Origin: Halichoerus grypus
Taxonomy: Eukaryota; Chordata; Mammalia; Carnivora; Phocidae
Direction: 5' to 3'
Assembly: GCF_964656455.1 (NCBI RefSeq)
Contig: NC_135720.1
Coordinates: 105,040,696-105,104,695 of the forward strand
Length of the DNA stretch: 64,000 nucleotides
The notes under the pieces are model-generated. The model was not told the origin of the DNA and did not search any database. It saw only the letters and a program-made list of their open reading frames with translations. The position numbers and the translations under genes were made by a program. Below, piece by piece: positions 32,108-43,059 of this stretch (positions are counted from its first letter, which is position 1; each line of letters opens with the position of its first letter).

Positions 32108-33140
32108 TTGAACTCGACAAATTATATTAAAATTCATCTGGAAAAGTAAACATGCAAAAAGAGCTTGGAAAATTCTGAAAAAGAGACATTATAAGGGACG
32201 ACTAGTGTTACTAAAATGTTGTATAAAGCTCCAGTAATAAAACAGTTGGGTACTGCACAAGAACAGACAGACAGATCAAAGGAACAGAATAGAGTCCAGA
32301 CACACACCCCTGAACAAGTGGAAATTGAATATATGATAAAGGAACATTTTAGGTCAGAGAAAAAAGATGAATTATAATCAAATTGGACAACTGGCTAGCT
32401 GTTTAGGAAAAAAAAAAAAACAGTTCTCTACTTTATTCATTATTCTGAAATAAGTCCCAGATGGACCAAATATTTAAATGTAAAAAGGAAATCGTAAAAT
32501 TACTAGAAGAAAATATTTAACACAACTTCTAAAAAATACATTTTTAGGTTGAGGAAGGTATGGCACAAAATATAGGAGTCACAAAGGGAAAGACTTAAAA
32601 AAATGCCTCCATAAAAATATAATATCTTAAAGTCTAAAGGCAAATAAACCAGGAAAAAAATGTTTTCGATATATATGACAGATGAGTTCATATAGTCAAT
32701 AAGGCAAAGAAAAGCAAATAGAAAAATGGGCAAAGCACATGAACAGAAAAGGGAAGACTAATGGCCAATAAACGGGTGAAAATGCCCACCCTCATACAAG
32801 AAATCAAAATTAAGAAACAGTAAGATTCTCTCTTTCCCAATGTGACTGTGGACACAGGCATCCTCCGAGTTGACGGGAAGGCGGTAGCACCCATGAAGGG
32901 GGTTGGCCATACACACGAGAAGAATTCACTCATCAACCATTGGCGTAGGGGTTCCATAGCTAGGGATTTATCAGACACACTGTCACCAAAGTCACAAGTG
33001 TTCCAAGTATACGTACAACCACATTCATTGCAATATTATTTCCAGATCTAAAAAACCAGAAGCAATGTCAAGCTCATCAGTAAGGCACTGATTAGCTATG
33101 TTTTGGGGTGTTCAAACACCAGAGTAATAGGCAGTGGTTA
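32108..33140 (+). mobile_element. Old L1, ORF2 3' part (plus strand), decayed
   Basis: AATTCATCTGGAAAAGTAAACATGC, TAAAGCTCCAGTAATAAAACAG, CAGACAGACAGATCAAAGGAACAGAATAGAG, TGAACAAGTGGAAATTG and GGACCAAATATTTAAATG are the C-terminal half of L1 ORF2, broken by stops in every frame. It continues beyond later insertions at 33.15-33.73 kb. Confidence 0.88.
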
Positions 33141-33152
33141 AAATGAGGTGCA

Positions 33153-33264
33153 GGGGTGCCTGGCTGGCTCAGTTGGTAGAGCGTGCAACTCTAGATCTTG
33201 GGGTTGTAAATGAGAGCCCCTACGTTGGGTATAGGGATTACTTAAAGTCTTTAAAAAAAATAAA
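33153..33264 (+). mobile_element. Short carnivore tRNA-derived SINE, older subfamily
   Basis: Compact head and body with GAGCGTGCAACTCTAGATCTTGGGG, CCCCTACGTTGGGTATAGGG and TTACTTAAAGTC, lacking the TC-rich body of the longer SINE. Left flank aaaatgaggtgcag recurs after the next SINE. Confidence 0.9.
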
Positions 33265-33266
33265 GA

Positions 33267-33476
33267 GGGGCGCCTGGGTGGCTCAGTCGTTAAGCGTCTG
33301 CCTTCGGCTCAGGTCATGATCCCAGGGTCCTGGGATCGAGCCCCGCATCAGGCTCCTGCTTGGTGGGAAGCCTGCTTCTCCCTCTCCCACTCCCCCTGCT
33401 TGTGTTCCTCTCTTGCTGTGTCTCTCTCTGTCAAATAAATGAATAAAATCTTTAAAAAATAAAAAATAAAAAATAA
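33267..33476 (+). mobile_element. CAN-SINE, young, abutting the short SINE
   Basis: Near-consensus plus-strand copy starting 2 bases after the previous tail. The right flank aagaatgaggtccag matches the left flank of the short SINE (aaaatgaggtgcag), so the pair sits within one target duplication. Confidence 0.94.
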
Positions 33477-33544
33477 AGAATGAGGTCCAGCTTCAAGTGT
33501 TGATATTTGCTAAGTGTAAAGGCAAGTGGCAGGACCTTGCTTAG

Positions 33545-33730
33545 CCGGTGTTAGTCAGCAAAGGGCACCCCCTTGGGCTGCATCAGCATCCTGCAAAACC
33601 CTGTTAGAGACCCCGAATCTTCGGTGGCCTTAGAACTACTGGGTCAGGAACCCTGGGGCTGGGGCCCAGCAGTCTATTTTACAGTGCTCTCAAGGAGATT
33701 CTGATGCCTGCTCACGTTTGAGAAGTACTG
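33545..33730 (-). mobile_element. MER5-type hAT remnant
   Basis: GCATCAGCATCCTGC, TACTGGGTCAGGAACCCTGGGGCTGGGGCCCAGCAGTC, GGAGATTCTGATGCCTGC, GTTTGAGAAGTACTG match a MER5/MER20-type non-autonomous hAT. Confidence 0.85.
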
Positions 33731-33914
33731 GAGAGGAGAATGTCACTATTTGTGTAAAAAAGGGATATAAATCAATCTGCCCTCTGCTTCAAAAATTTCG
33801 GGGATTCACTCGGAGGCAGCTGAAGTGAATTTTTCACTTTTCATTTTTTTCTGTGTCTGAACTCTTCAGACATTTTCTCCTGAGAATATATTGCCTTGAT
33901 TTTCTAAAAAAGTA

Positions 33915-34365
33915 GGTAATAAACAAGCTACCCAAATGGAGACACAAAATGTGGTCTATACACACAATGGAATATTATTCGGCCTTAAAAAGGAAGGAAA
34001 TTCTGACCCCTGCTACAGTGTGAGCAAACCTTGAGGATGTAATGCTAAGTGAAATCAGCCAGCCACAAAAGGACAAATACTGTATGACTCCACTTTAATG
34101 AGGTACTAAAATCACAGAAACAGAAAGTAGAATGGTGGTTGCAGGGGCTGTTGCGGGGGGTGAGGCGGGAAGAATGAGAAGTTTAATGGGTAGAGTTTCG
34201 GTTGGGGAGGATAAAAAGACTTCTGGAGAAGGATGGCGGTAATGGTTGCACAACAGTGTGAATCACTTCATGCCACTGAACTGTGCACTTAAAAATGGTT
34301 AAGGTGGTGAATTTTATATTCTGTGTGTTTTACCACAATTTAAAAAATGTAAAAAAAAAAAAAAA
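33915..34365 (+). mobile_element. Old L1 3' end with poly-A
   Basis: TGGTCTATACACACAATGGAATATTATTCGG, GAAATCAGCCAGCCACAAAAGG, ACTGTGCACTTAAAAATGGTTAAG and TTTTACCACAATTTAAAAAATG, then about 16 A. This is the 3' terminus of an L1M element, perhaps the end of the L1 at 32.1 kb. Confidence 0.9.
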
Positions 34366-35495
34366 AGCTAACTGACACAAAAAAAGGTGTGTAAAGTACG
34401 GATAGCGATTGAAGCCAGAAGGTTCTGTGAGAGCCTCCCTCTAGATTACAGTGTGAGTTTGAGGGTTGGGCTTGATGACAACTCTTTCTGCTGCAGAGTC
34501 TGGGTTGTAGCAAGTCTTGGCATTAGATAAGAGAGAGACCATATCCTCGCCCACACAATGGGAAGTAGACCTAACGAACTTGCTGCCTTGAGAGAAGGCA
34601 TAGGCTGATGATAGGTACAGATAGGAGAGTGGGTTGGGTGGAAGATGGAGAGGCCTGCTAGGAATTGGGCTGTTGCTCCTTTCCTTCTGTCTCTGCTGAG
34701 ACCCTTCTGTTGGCTGCAGGGTGGGGCATGGCTGGCTCTCCACGTGGGTCAAGGCTCTGCAGAGAGTGTGGTGAGCCCAGTGGCCTGGAGGGAGATGGCT
34801 CGTAGGGGAAGAGGAGGGAAAGAGGGCAGGATGAGCAGAAACTAGCAGGGCAGGGCATGGGTTTCTTGGGGACAAGTCTGTGCTCAGACATCTGGCTGGA
34901 GCAAGGCCTGGACTTGAAAGACGGATGATGCTAGGGGAGGGGGAGAGAGGGGAGAGGGTGCTGGCCAAGCTGGACCTCGCACAGCCAACTGGATGGGGCC
35001 CAGAGGCAGAGGATGGCATGTGGGCTTCTTCTGGCCCTCCTGCCAGCTTGAGGGAGAGGGCTCTTGCATCAGGCTCTGGAACTTCAGAGATGGCCCATTC
35101 TGGCAGTCTGTCTGTATACTCTAGACCCTCCCTCCCCAGGCGCCGGGAATCTGGGGCTGCCAGGAACCGAGAAGGGGAGCTTGTGGCCCAAGAGGGGCCC
35201 AGAGATAAGGAGGCCTTGCAGCCAGCCTGGTCAGGTTGAGAGGGCAGTGCAAAAGGAAGGGAAAGGGGAGAGGATCTGGAGGATCTTATGAGCGTCTGTG
35301 TGTTCTCTAGGACTAGGGCAGGAGACACCAATGAGGGGACCATGACATTGAGGTTGGAGGCTTCCTGCCTGAGTCCCCCACCCCCACCTCCTGGCCAGCC
35401 TGCATTTAGCAAGCTCCTTTCAGGAAGCTGGAGAGTAGTCCCTGACCTCAAGGAGCTCACAGCCCAAATGGAAGAGGGGCCACAGTAACTCAGGC
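34366..35495. repeat. Unique sequence with probable ancient dispersed repeat
   Basis: The right end (CCCTGACCTCAAGGAGCTCACAGCCC at 35,441-35,466) is the ancient repeat module. The rest may be diverged parts of it. A 339-codon minus-strand open frame (34,441-35,460) spans it. Its product is S/P/L-rich with no motif, so I do not call a gene. Confidence 0.45.
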
Positions 35496-36520
35496 AGAGT
35501 GGGGGCTGACCACAAGCCTGGCCTGCTCACTCCAGGGCTGGATCTACCTGGGTCTGCGACAGTCACAGGGCGTCCATACAGTGGGGTTGGGATCTCAGGG
35601 CACTCTCAGCCATGGCGATGCCCAATTCTCAATGCTAGGTGGGGAGACACAGACTCTCTGATCCCACCAGCCTGGAGGTGGGGTTGTCAGTGGAACAAGG
35701 AGGGCCAGAAGCCATTGCTCCTCTGGGCCATGCCAACCTCAGCACTGCATAGCCTTGTGGTTCCTTTCCCTGAAAGAGGTGCAGGAGGTCAAGAGGAGAC
35801 AGGGAGGAGTGGGGTCCAAGACTGGGGAGAGCCTTACTGCTACTGGTATGGAAAGGTGACTGAGGGTATGGGGAGGGATTCTGGGCCCGTCCATCCTGTT
35901 TCCTGCTTCCTTCACTACGAAATGTATCCCCTCTAGGATGGGGCTGCCCTCTTGCAGTGACCCACTGGGGTAGGAGGCCTCTTCTCTCCCCATCCAGGGG
36001 CCAGCATGCTGGAAAAGGACTAGCTGATAGGGTTGGGACCCGCTTCCTGTGCTGATTTCGACTCACGGAAGTAGGAGCCTGCCTAGCCTGGCCTTCCCAG
36101 GCCACAGATGCCCAGGCTTGTCTGCGCCTGCCCACACTTAGCTTGGGATCTAGGGGGAACTGGACCTGCACCCCTGTAGCTGAGGACAGTCAGATGTGAG
36201 ATGATGATGCTGGGACTGCTAGCTCTTTCAGCTGGACTCCCACTTTCAGCTGGGCCCTGTACACATGTTCTGTGGGGCCACCCTACCCAGCAGATGATTT
36301 AACATGAGATACTAGAGCTAGACTGCAGGAGGGACCGTTCAGAGGGGTGAGTGGGTAAACTGGGAGCAGGTTGCTCACTGAGGGAGTCCCTGTCTGTGAG
36401 TATAATTGTCCTCCTTCTGGATGGGGGTTTGCTGACAGGTCTATCTCCTCTACCCCAACCAGTCTGAAAAGCCCAAATGATAGAGATGGTGGATGAATCA
36501 CCTGCTCTAAACCTAAGGAG
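35496..36520. other. Unique sequence, no gene seen
   Basis: No gene or clear repeat. GGGAGTCCCTGTCTGTGAG at 36,380 faintly echoes the minisatellite unit. Confidence 0.4.
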
Positions 36521-36524
36521 ATCC

Positions 36525-36675
36525 GGTTCAGATCCAGGTTGATGGGAAAGATAAGCCTCTGCCTTCGGGGAAACCACAGCTGAGGGGGAGACACAGCCCT
36601 GCCCTTAGGGAGCCTCAGTCTGAGGGGAGACACAGCCCTGCCCTCAGGGAGCCCCCACTTGATGGGGAAATGCCA
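36525..36675 (-). repeat. Degenerate inverted monomers of the 40-bp minisatellite
   Basis: About three to four units in the orientation opposite to the main array: CTGAGGGGGAGACACAGCCC, TCTGAGGGGAGACACAGCCC, TGCCCTCAGGGAGCCCCC. They are 1.0 kb from the start of the main array and are more diverged than its monomers. Confidence 0.85.
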
Positions 36676-37690
36676 TGTTCTCCTTCTTCCCTCCTGGGCA
36701 TGTTATTTTCTCTCCCTAGCCCCATCCTCTGTTCTCCTGGAGGTTTCCTTCCCTAGGAAAGATTGGGTGGGGGGCATCAGAAGCTCCCATCTGGCTCTGC
36801 CCCCTCCTTCCTGCTGACTCCCAGCCTGCTCACCATCCCTGTGTAAAGCCCACGAAGCCTGAGTGTGAGGGTTCCAGGCGGGAGACTGAGTCATGGTGAC
36901 TCAAGGGTGAACTGAACCCCCATCTCCATGACAGCAGTGGTTGTGTGAGGGGTGGCACGAGAGCCAGGGGTAAGAAAAGAAGGGGCGCCTGATGACTCCC
37001 AGCCCCTTCTTTTCTCTCCTGAGAGTGCTGCGGCCACGCATGCGTGCAGGAGAGCATGTACAGCTTGAAGCCCATGTCTTCTGCATCTCGGCGGACATGT
37101 GGGGCTGGAGTGAATCATGGAGCAAGAAGTGGATGTCTGGAAGCCAGATGTGGCCCAGCTGTTCGGGGCAAGGAGCCCAGCCACCCCCATGCCAGATGTG
37201 GCAGCACTTCTGTCTCCCTCCCCCCTCTATCTTCCAGGCTCTCAGAGCATTTCTGGGGAAGATCCCCCACCCTGGGCCCAACTAAAGATTCTCTCTCTCT
37301 ACTGTGAGGAGTTACTCTCTCCCCATCAGGAAGGCATCCCCAAATGGGTAAGAATAGGGCCTCCACATAGTCACGTGTACCCCATCCCCCTTCGCTTAAG
37401 CCTGAGCGTTCACCGACACATACGCCCTCAGACAGAGAGCTCTTCCAGGGCAGAGGCCGTGTCTCCTCCATCAGATTAGAGGGTCTGAAGGAAGACAGGA
37501 AAGGTGCCAGCACAGAAATCATAGCGCTCACTCAAGCACGTGCTCCTGCAGACATGGATACCCAAGCTGGGGCTGCCTGCAAGCAGAGGCTGACTCTCTG
37601 CATCATACTGTCATTTCCCTTAGGCAGACGTCAATCCAACTTCCTCATCAGACTGGAAGTTCCCTGAAGGTAGACCTCCTTTCTCTCCCT
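36676..37690. other. Sequence between minisatellite segments, no gene seen
   Basis: Scattered diverged echoes of the unit occur, for example TCTCCCCATCAGGAAGG at 37,317 and CAGACTGGAAGTTCCCTGAAGG at 37,650. Otherwise unrecognised. Confidence 0.45.
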
Positions 37691-37691
37691 G

Positions 37692-40056
37692 TCAGACTGG
37701 GGTCCCTGAGGGCAGGGCTGTGTCTCCCCCCTCAGACTGCAGCTCCCTGAGGCAGAGCTGTGTCTCTCCCTCAGACTGGGGTCCCTGAGGCAGGGCTGTG
37801 TCTTCCCCTCAGACTGGGGCTCCCTGAGGGCAGGGCTGTGTCTCCCCCTCAGACTGGGGCTCCCTGAGGCAGGGCTGTGTCTCCCCCTCAGACTGGGGCT
37901 CCCTGAGGCAGGGCTGTGTCTCCCCCTCAGACTGGGGCTCCCTGAGGGCAGGGCTGTGTCTCCCCCTCAGATTGGGGCTCCCCGAGGGCAGGGCTGTGTC
38001 TCCCCCTCAGACTGGGGCTCCCTGAGGCAGGGCTGTGTCTCCGCCTCAGACTGGGGCTCCCTGAGGCAGGGCTGTGTCTCCCCCTCAGACTGGGGTCCCT
38101 GAGGCAGGGCTGTGTCTCCGCCTCAGACTGGGGCTCCCTGAGGCAGGGCTGTGTCTTCCCCTCAGACTGGGGCTCCCTGAGGCAGGGCTGTGTCTCCCCC
38201 TCAGACTGGGGCTCCCCGAGGGCAGGGCTGTGTCTACCCCTCAGACTGGGGTCCCTGAGGCAGGGCTGTGTCTCCCCCTCAGACTGGGGCTCCCTGAGAG
38301 CAGGGCTGTGTCTCCCCCTCAGACTGGGGCTCCCTGAGGCAGGGCTGTGTCTCCCCCTCAGACTGGGGTCCCTGAGGCAGGGCTGTGTCCCCCTCAGACT
38401 GGGCTCCCTGAGGGCAGGGCTGTGTCTCCCCCTCAGACTGGGGCTCCCTGAGGGCAGGGCTGTGTCTCCCCCTCAGACTGGGCTCCCTGAGGCAGGACTG
38501 TGTCTCGCCCTCAGACTGGGGCTCCCCGAGGACAGGGCTGTGTGTCCCCCTCAGACTGGGGCTCCCCGAGGGCAGGGCTGTGTCTACCCCTCAGACTGGG
38601 ATCCCTGAGGCAGGGCTGTGTCTCCCCACTCAGACTGGGGCTCCCTGAGGGCAGGGCTGTGTCTCCCCATCAGACTGGGCTCCCTGAGGGCAGGACTGTG
38701 TCTCCCCCCTCAGACTGGGGCTCCCTGAGGGCAGGGCTGTGTCTCCCCCTCAGACTGGGGCTCCCTGAGGGCAGGACTGTGTCTCCCCCCTCAGACTGGG
38801 GCTCCCTGAGGGCAGGGCTGTGTCTTCCTCTCAGACTGGGGCTCCCTGAGGACAGGGCTGTGTGTCCCCCTCAGACTGGGGCTCCCCGAGGGCAGGGCTG
38901 TGTCTACCCCTCAGACTGGGATCCCTGAGGCAGGGCTGTGTCTCCCCCTCAGACTGGGGTCCCTGAGGGCAGGGCGGTGTCTCCCCCTCAGACTGGGGCT
39001 CCCTGAGGGCAGGGCTGTGTCTCCCCCTCAGACTGGGGCTCCCTGAGGACAGGGCTGTGTGTCCCCCTCAGACTGGGGTCCCTGAGGGCAGGGCGGTGTC
39101 TCCCCCTCAGACTGGGGCTCCCTGAGGGCAGGGCTGTGTCTCCCCCTCAGACTGGGGCTCCCTGAGGGCAGGGCTGTGTCTCCCCTCAGACTGGGGCTCC
39201 CTGAGGGCAGGGCTGTGTCTCCCCCTCAGACTGGGGTCCCTGAGGCAGGGCTGTGTCTCCCCCTCAGACTGGGGTCCCTGAGGCAGGGCTGTGTCTCCCC
39301 CTCAGACTGGGGCTCCCCGAGGGCAGGGCTGTGTCTCCGCCTTAGACTGGGGCTCCCTGAGGGCAGGGCTATGTCTCCCCCCTCAGACTGGGCTCCCTGA
39401 GGGCAGGGCTGTGTCCCCCTCAGACTGGGGCTCCCTGAGGGCAGGGCTGTGTCTCCCCCTCAGACTGGGGCTCCCTGAGGGCAGGGCTGTGTCTCCCTCT
39501 CAGACTGGGGCTCCCTGAGGGCAGGGCTATGTCTCCCCCCTCAGACTGGGCTCCCTGAGGGCAGGGCTGTGTCCCCCTCAGCCTGGGGCTCCCTGAGGGC
39601 AGGGCTGTGTCTCCCCCTCAGACTGGGCTCCCTGAGGCAGGGCTGTGTCTCCCCCTCAGACTGGGACTCCCTGAGGGCAGGGCTGTGTCTCCCCCTCAGG
39701 CTGGGGCTCCCTGAGGGCAGGGCTGTGTCTCCCCCTCAGACTGGGACTCCCTGAGGGCAGGGCTGTGTCTCCCCCTCAGGCTGGGGCTCCCTGAGGCAGG
39801 GCTGTGTCTCCCCCTCAGACTGGGACTCCCTGAGGACAGGGCTGTGTGTCCCCCTCAGACTGGGGCTCCCCGATGGCAGGGCTGTGTCTACCCCTCAGAC
39901 TGGGATCCCTGAGGGCAGGGCTGTGTCTCCCCCTCAGACTGGGGTCCCTGAGACAGGGCTGTGTCTTCCCCTCAGACTGGGGCTCCCTGAGGGCAGGACT
40001 GTGTCTCCCCCTCAGACTGGGGCTCCCTGAAGGCAAGGCTGAGTCTTGCCCCTCAG
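37692..40056 (+). repeat. Large GC-rich minisatellite, unit about 40 bp
   Basis: About 60 head-to-tail copies of a unit reading CAGACTGGGGCTCCCTGAGG then GCAGGGCTGTGTCTCCCCCT. Length variants of 37, 38 and 39 bp arise from loss of one to three bases in GGGCTCC and GAGGGCAG. Other variants (GACAGGGCTGTGTGTCC, CTACCCC) recur in blocks, a sign of higher-order duplication. Because 40 is not a multiple of three, three full units give a 40-residue periodic peptide, and open frames of 60-140 codons appear by construction. I see no start context or conservation argument for translation. Confidence 0.97.
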
Positions 40057-40420
40057 GCAGCTTCCTCCAGAGTCCCTGGAGCTAAAGTATGCCATAGTTT
40101 CCCTCCTTGTGCTGTTCAGTCATCTCATTTCTTGAGGCTTCCCTATGTCTCCTGTGGTCCCTCTTGTGGTCACTTCACTCCCAGTGGCTAGGAATCTCCC
40201 ACAGATTCCCAGCATCTTCAACATGACTGGTGACTCAGCCTCCTCAGCCTTTCTTCCCCTGCCTGACCAGCCTTAGGCCTCCCATCACGGTGGGGAATCC
40301 CCTGTTTCCCTCCTACTCTGACGTCTATGCCTGTCTCCTATGTCTTCCCAGTCAGGACGGCCCCCTCCCTGCCCACACACACTAGTCCTAATCTACTAGC
40401 AGAGATCATGAGAAGGGAGC
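40057..40420. other. Unique sequence right of the minisatellite
   Basis: No gene or repeat recognised. Confidence 0.4.
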
Positions 40421-40570
40421 GTGTCATACATGAGGCTTCATTTTGTCTTCACAACCCTGGGATGTAGATAGGGAATGTGATCTCTATTGGACAAGGGAGG
40501 AAATGGGCTCAGAAGGGCTGAGGGACCTACTCAGGGTCGCACAGCTCCTGGGTGGCTGACCGGAAATGGG
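40420..40570 (-). repeat. MIR (reversed)
   Basis: TGTCTTCACAACCCTGGGATG, GGAGGAAATGGGCTCAGAAGG, CTACTCAGGGTCGCACAGCTCCTGGG. Confidence 0.85.
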
Positions 40571-40634
40571 GGCAGAGCCTGACTACGCATGTGTGCTCAG
40601 CCATGTAGGCTGGATGACATGGCTTGCTTAGCCT

Positions 40635-40745
40635 CTGCTCTCAGGGAGCCCCAGCTTGGAGTGTCTGTGTCTAAGGAAGCACCTTTCCTGTCTTCCTTTA
40701 GACCTGCTAATCTGATGGGGGAGACACAGTGCCTGCCCTCAGCCC
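40635..40745 (-). repeat. Degenerate inverted minisatellite monomers
   Basis: CTGCTCTCAGGGAGCCCCAGC and TCTGATGGGGGAGACACAGTGCCTGCCCTCAG match the inverted unit and are closer than the array monomers to the ancient repeat module. They mirror the inverted monomers at 36.5 kb. Confidence 0.75.
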
Positions 40746-41034
40746 ATTCTCCTCAGCTCTACTGCAGGTGCTCGCAGTCTCCTTGGGGAGAAGACAGGGA
40801 GACCCCAGTGCCCATGGTTAAATGACAGTGCCTGGGCTGTGACAGGGGCCATGTGGCTGAGCACGCCAGCGGCTTGCCGCAGAGCCTGAGTGCCAGGGAA
40901 TGGAGCTGCTCTGTGGGCTTGGCCTGTGGGAGTGCAGGCTAGTATGGTAGCCTTCAACCAGCCAGAGGACATTCTAATCACTCAGTGGAGGGACACTGGG
41001 CTCTGCTAGGTGAAAGGGAGTGGCATTTTCCATG

Positions 41035-41185
41035 CGTGAGGCACACACCGTAGTGCTCTCTCACTACCTCACCTCGAACATTGTGTAGGTGAGGAAACAT
41101 GGACCCAGACACGAGCTTCTCTTGGCCCAGAGCACACACTTCCTGGCTTTGAGCCCATGTCTGTCAGACCCCAAAGCCAACAGTC
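41035..41185 (-). repeat. MIR (reversed), diverged
   Basis: CTACCTCACCTCGAACATTGTG, GGTGAGGAAACATGG, CAGAGCACACACTTCCTGGC in reversed MIR order. Confidence 0.6.
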
Positions 41186-41239
41186 CCATGGGGTAGGAGG
41201 CTGAGGGTTGCCCAGTCCCATCCCTGCTCCTGCTGCATT

Positions 41240-41400
41240 CTGTTGAAGAATGGTTTGGCTTTTGACTCAGCTTACCTGGGTTTGAATTCTGACTCTGTCC
41301 CTACCGGCTGTGTGGTTGTGGTAAGTTACTCGACCTCTCTGTGCCTCTGTTTCCCCATGTATCCAATGGGTATAATGTAAGGGTACTTATTACATTGAAG
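41240..41400 (+). repeat. MIR
   Basis: GGCTTTTGACTCAGCTTACCTGGGTTTGAATTC, GCTGTGTGGTTGTGGTAAGTTAC, CTCTGTGCCTCTGTTTCCCC. Confidence 0.92.
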
Positions 41401-42215
41401 TATACTTGGTATTTGTGAGCTGGTGACCCAGAATACTCATAGGAAGATTTCGGCCTATTGTTTCTCCTCCCACCCCAACCCTCGTAGTCCAAGAGGAGAA
41501 GAGCAGTTGAGTTGGGACTTGGCAAGATGGGGCTAAGGTCTCTCTGGGTTGGGGATATTCCCCAAGCGGGTACTCGGGGCCTGCTCGGGCCCCTCCTTGG
41601 GATAGCGGGGGGTGGTCTGCTTCCCACTGGTGCCATCCATCCCTGGCCTCCGGTCCCCTCCCCACTGCAGAGTGTAGGCACGTGGGCTTCTGGCACGTAC
41701 CCAGTGATAAGGGCCACCCAGCAGGCAGGACGTGGGCTACGTGAGGGCCCAGTGGAGGCGGCAGCTGCCTGCCCAGCTCAAGAGGCCAAGGCCGGGAGGC
41801 TGGGCTGTGGGGTCCATTGTCTGGCCTCCCCTCTCTGGCGAGCACAGGCTCAGCAGCAGCCGGCAGCGGGCTCTTGGCAGAAGCTGCGTCCTGCTCCCCC
41901 CACGCAGGCACACCCTGGCCTGCACGTCCTCGCCTGGGCCTCCAGCCACCATGGTGCTGTCCGCCGCGCTGGCTACAGCTGCTGCTGGCCTCTAGGGGGC
42001 ACTGCTTGGGCACCTGGGAAGACCCTGCAGGGCGAGGCAGGCTTTGGAGGCCTCATCCTGGGGTTGTCCGGGACTCAGTGCACCAGGATGGGACAGACTG
42101 GGAAGAGGGCAGAGAAAAGGTGGTCCACTGGGCGGGTGGTAGGGCAAGGTGAGCCCCTGGATGCAGCCTTGGGGAGTCATTGAAGTGTCAGTTTTGTGGA
42201 TGGCCAAGGGAGAAG
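41401..42215. other. Unique GC-rich sequence, no gene established
   Basis: Open frames of 207 (minus) and 223 codons (plus) overlap here, so at least one is chance; neither has a domain. A short frame with an excellent start context, GCCACCATGG at 41,946-41,955, ends after 14 codons (MVLSAALATAAAGL). Confidence 0.4.
41986..42004 (+). promoter_or_regulatory. CTCF-like motif
   Basis: TGGCCTCTAGGGGGCACTG resembles the CTCF motif with good agreement in the AGGGGGC core. Confidence 0.5.
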
Positions 42216-42219
42216 GGTG

Positions 42220-42340
42220 CTGGGGCTAACTGGCAGTGTGACTAAGCCTCCTCTCTCACGTCTCAGTTTCCTAAGCTGTACAAGGAAGGCACTGGAGAGG
42301 ACCCACCTCGAGGTTCAATGTTCTGTGATTCATGGCATCC
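42220..42340 (+). repeat. MIR, diverged
   Basis: AACTGGCAGTGTGACTAAGCC, ACGTCTCAGTTTCCTAAGCTGTAC, AGGTTCAATGTTCTGTGATTC. Confidence 0.7.
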
Positions 42341-43055
42341 TTGTTCTTCCTGGTTGAGTTCAACCCCAGTTGAGACTAGTGGAGACAATATGGGGCATGT
42401 CCTGATCTGTATCTCCCTTTTCCTTTCTCCATCAAAGTGGGGTGAGGCCCGGGGTCCCTGCCTGCAGCCCAGTGCCCTTGGGGATCATTGAGGTGAGGTG
42501 TGACAATTCACCTTCCCCTCAGAGCCTCCAGCCCAGGGCCTCCCAGGGCTGGAGATATGGCCTCTGATCAACAGGTTAAAAATAACCCCCGTGGACTCTT
42601 CTCCCTGCACAGGAATGATGTTTGTGTTGGCATCCGCGGCCCCTCTGGGCCTGCCAACTTCAGCAGCATGTGACATTGTCAGGGGACCGTAGGTGTGAGG
42701 AAGTCAGCCGGAGGGGCCCGTGCTGCCCTGACTTTAGGGGAAGACATGCTGTAGGGGTCAGAGATGGCTGGCAGGGCCACCTGTGGCCATGGGGCTGCCA
42801 CGGGACTGGGGGCACGTGACTGGCAGGGTGAAACCCACTTGTGGAAGCAAAATGATGTGGCCTGCAGGCAGGGGCTGGGCCGGGGCTGCGCGTGGCAGAG
42901 CCGTCCGCTCCCATCACATCCAATCCCCAGATCCCAGAATCAGCATGAGGGAAGCACAGGCTTGTGGAATCAAGGAATTCTAGACTTGAAAAGAACCCGA
43001 AGAGATCCTTTCAGTCTGATTCCTGCCCAGACAGGAGAAAAATAGCAGCCTACTA
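42341..43055. other. Unique sequence, no gene seen
   Basis: No gene. GGAATCAAGGAATTCTAGACTTG, AAAAGAACCCGAAGAGATCC at 42,965-43,010 looks like an old dispersed repeat I cannot name with confidence. Confidence 0.4.
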
Positions 43056-43059
43056 GAGA

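Noticed and set aside
37692..40056. CRISPR-like array of 40-bp repeats
   Set aside because: The units are directly abutting, with no unique spacers, in a mammalian genome. It is a minisatellite.
41951..41995. ATG in ideal context (GCCACCATGG) encoding MVLSAALATAAAGL, reminiscent of the start of alpha-globin
   Set aside because: The frame stops after 14 codons, no globin sequence follows, and the resemblance is limited to the first four residues.
41512..42183. 223-codon plus-strand frame overlapping a 207-codon minus-strand frame
   Set aside because: Both cannot easily be real and neither has a recognisable domain; GC-rich DNA with few stops.
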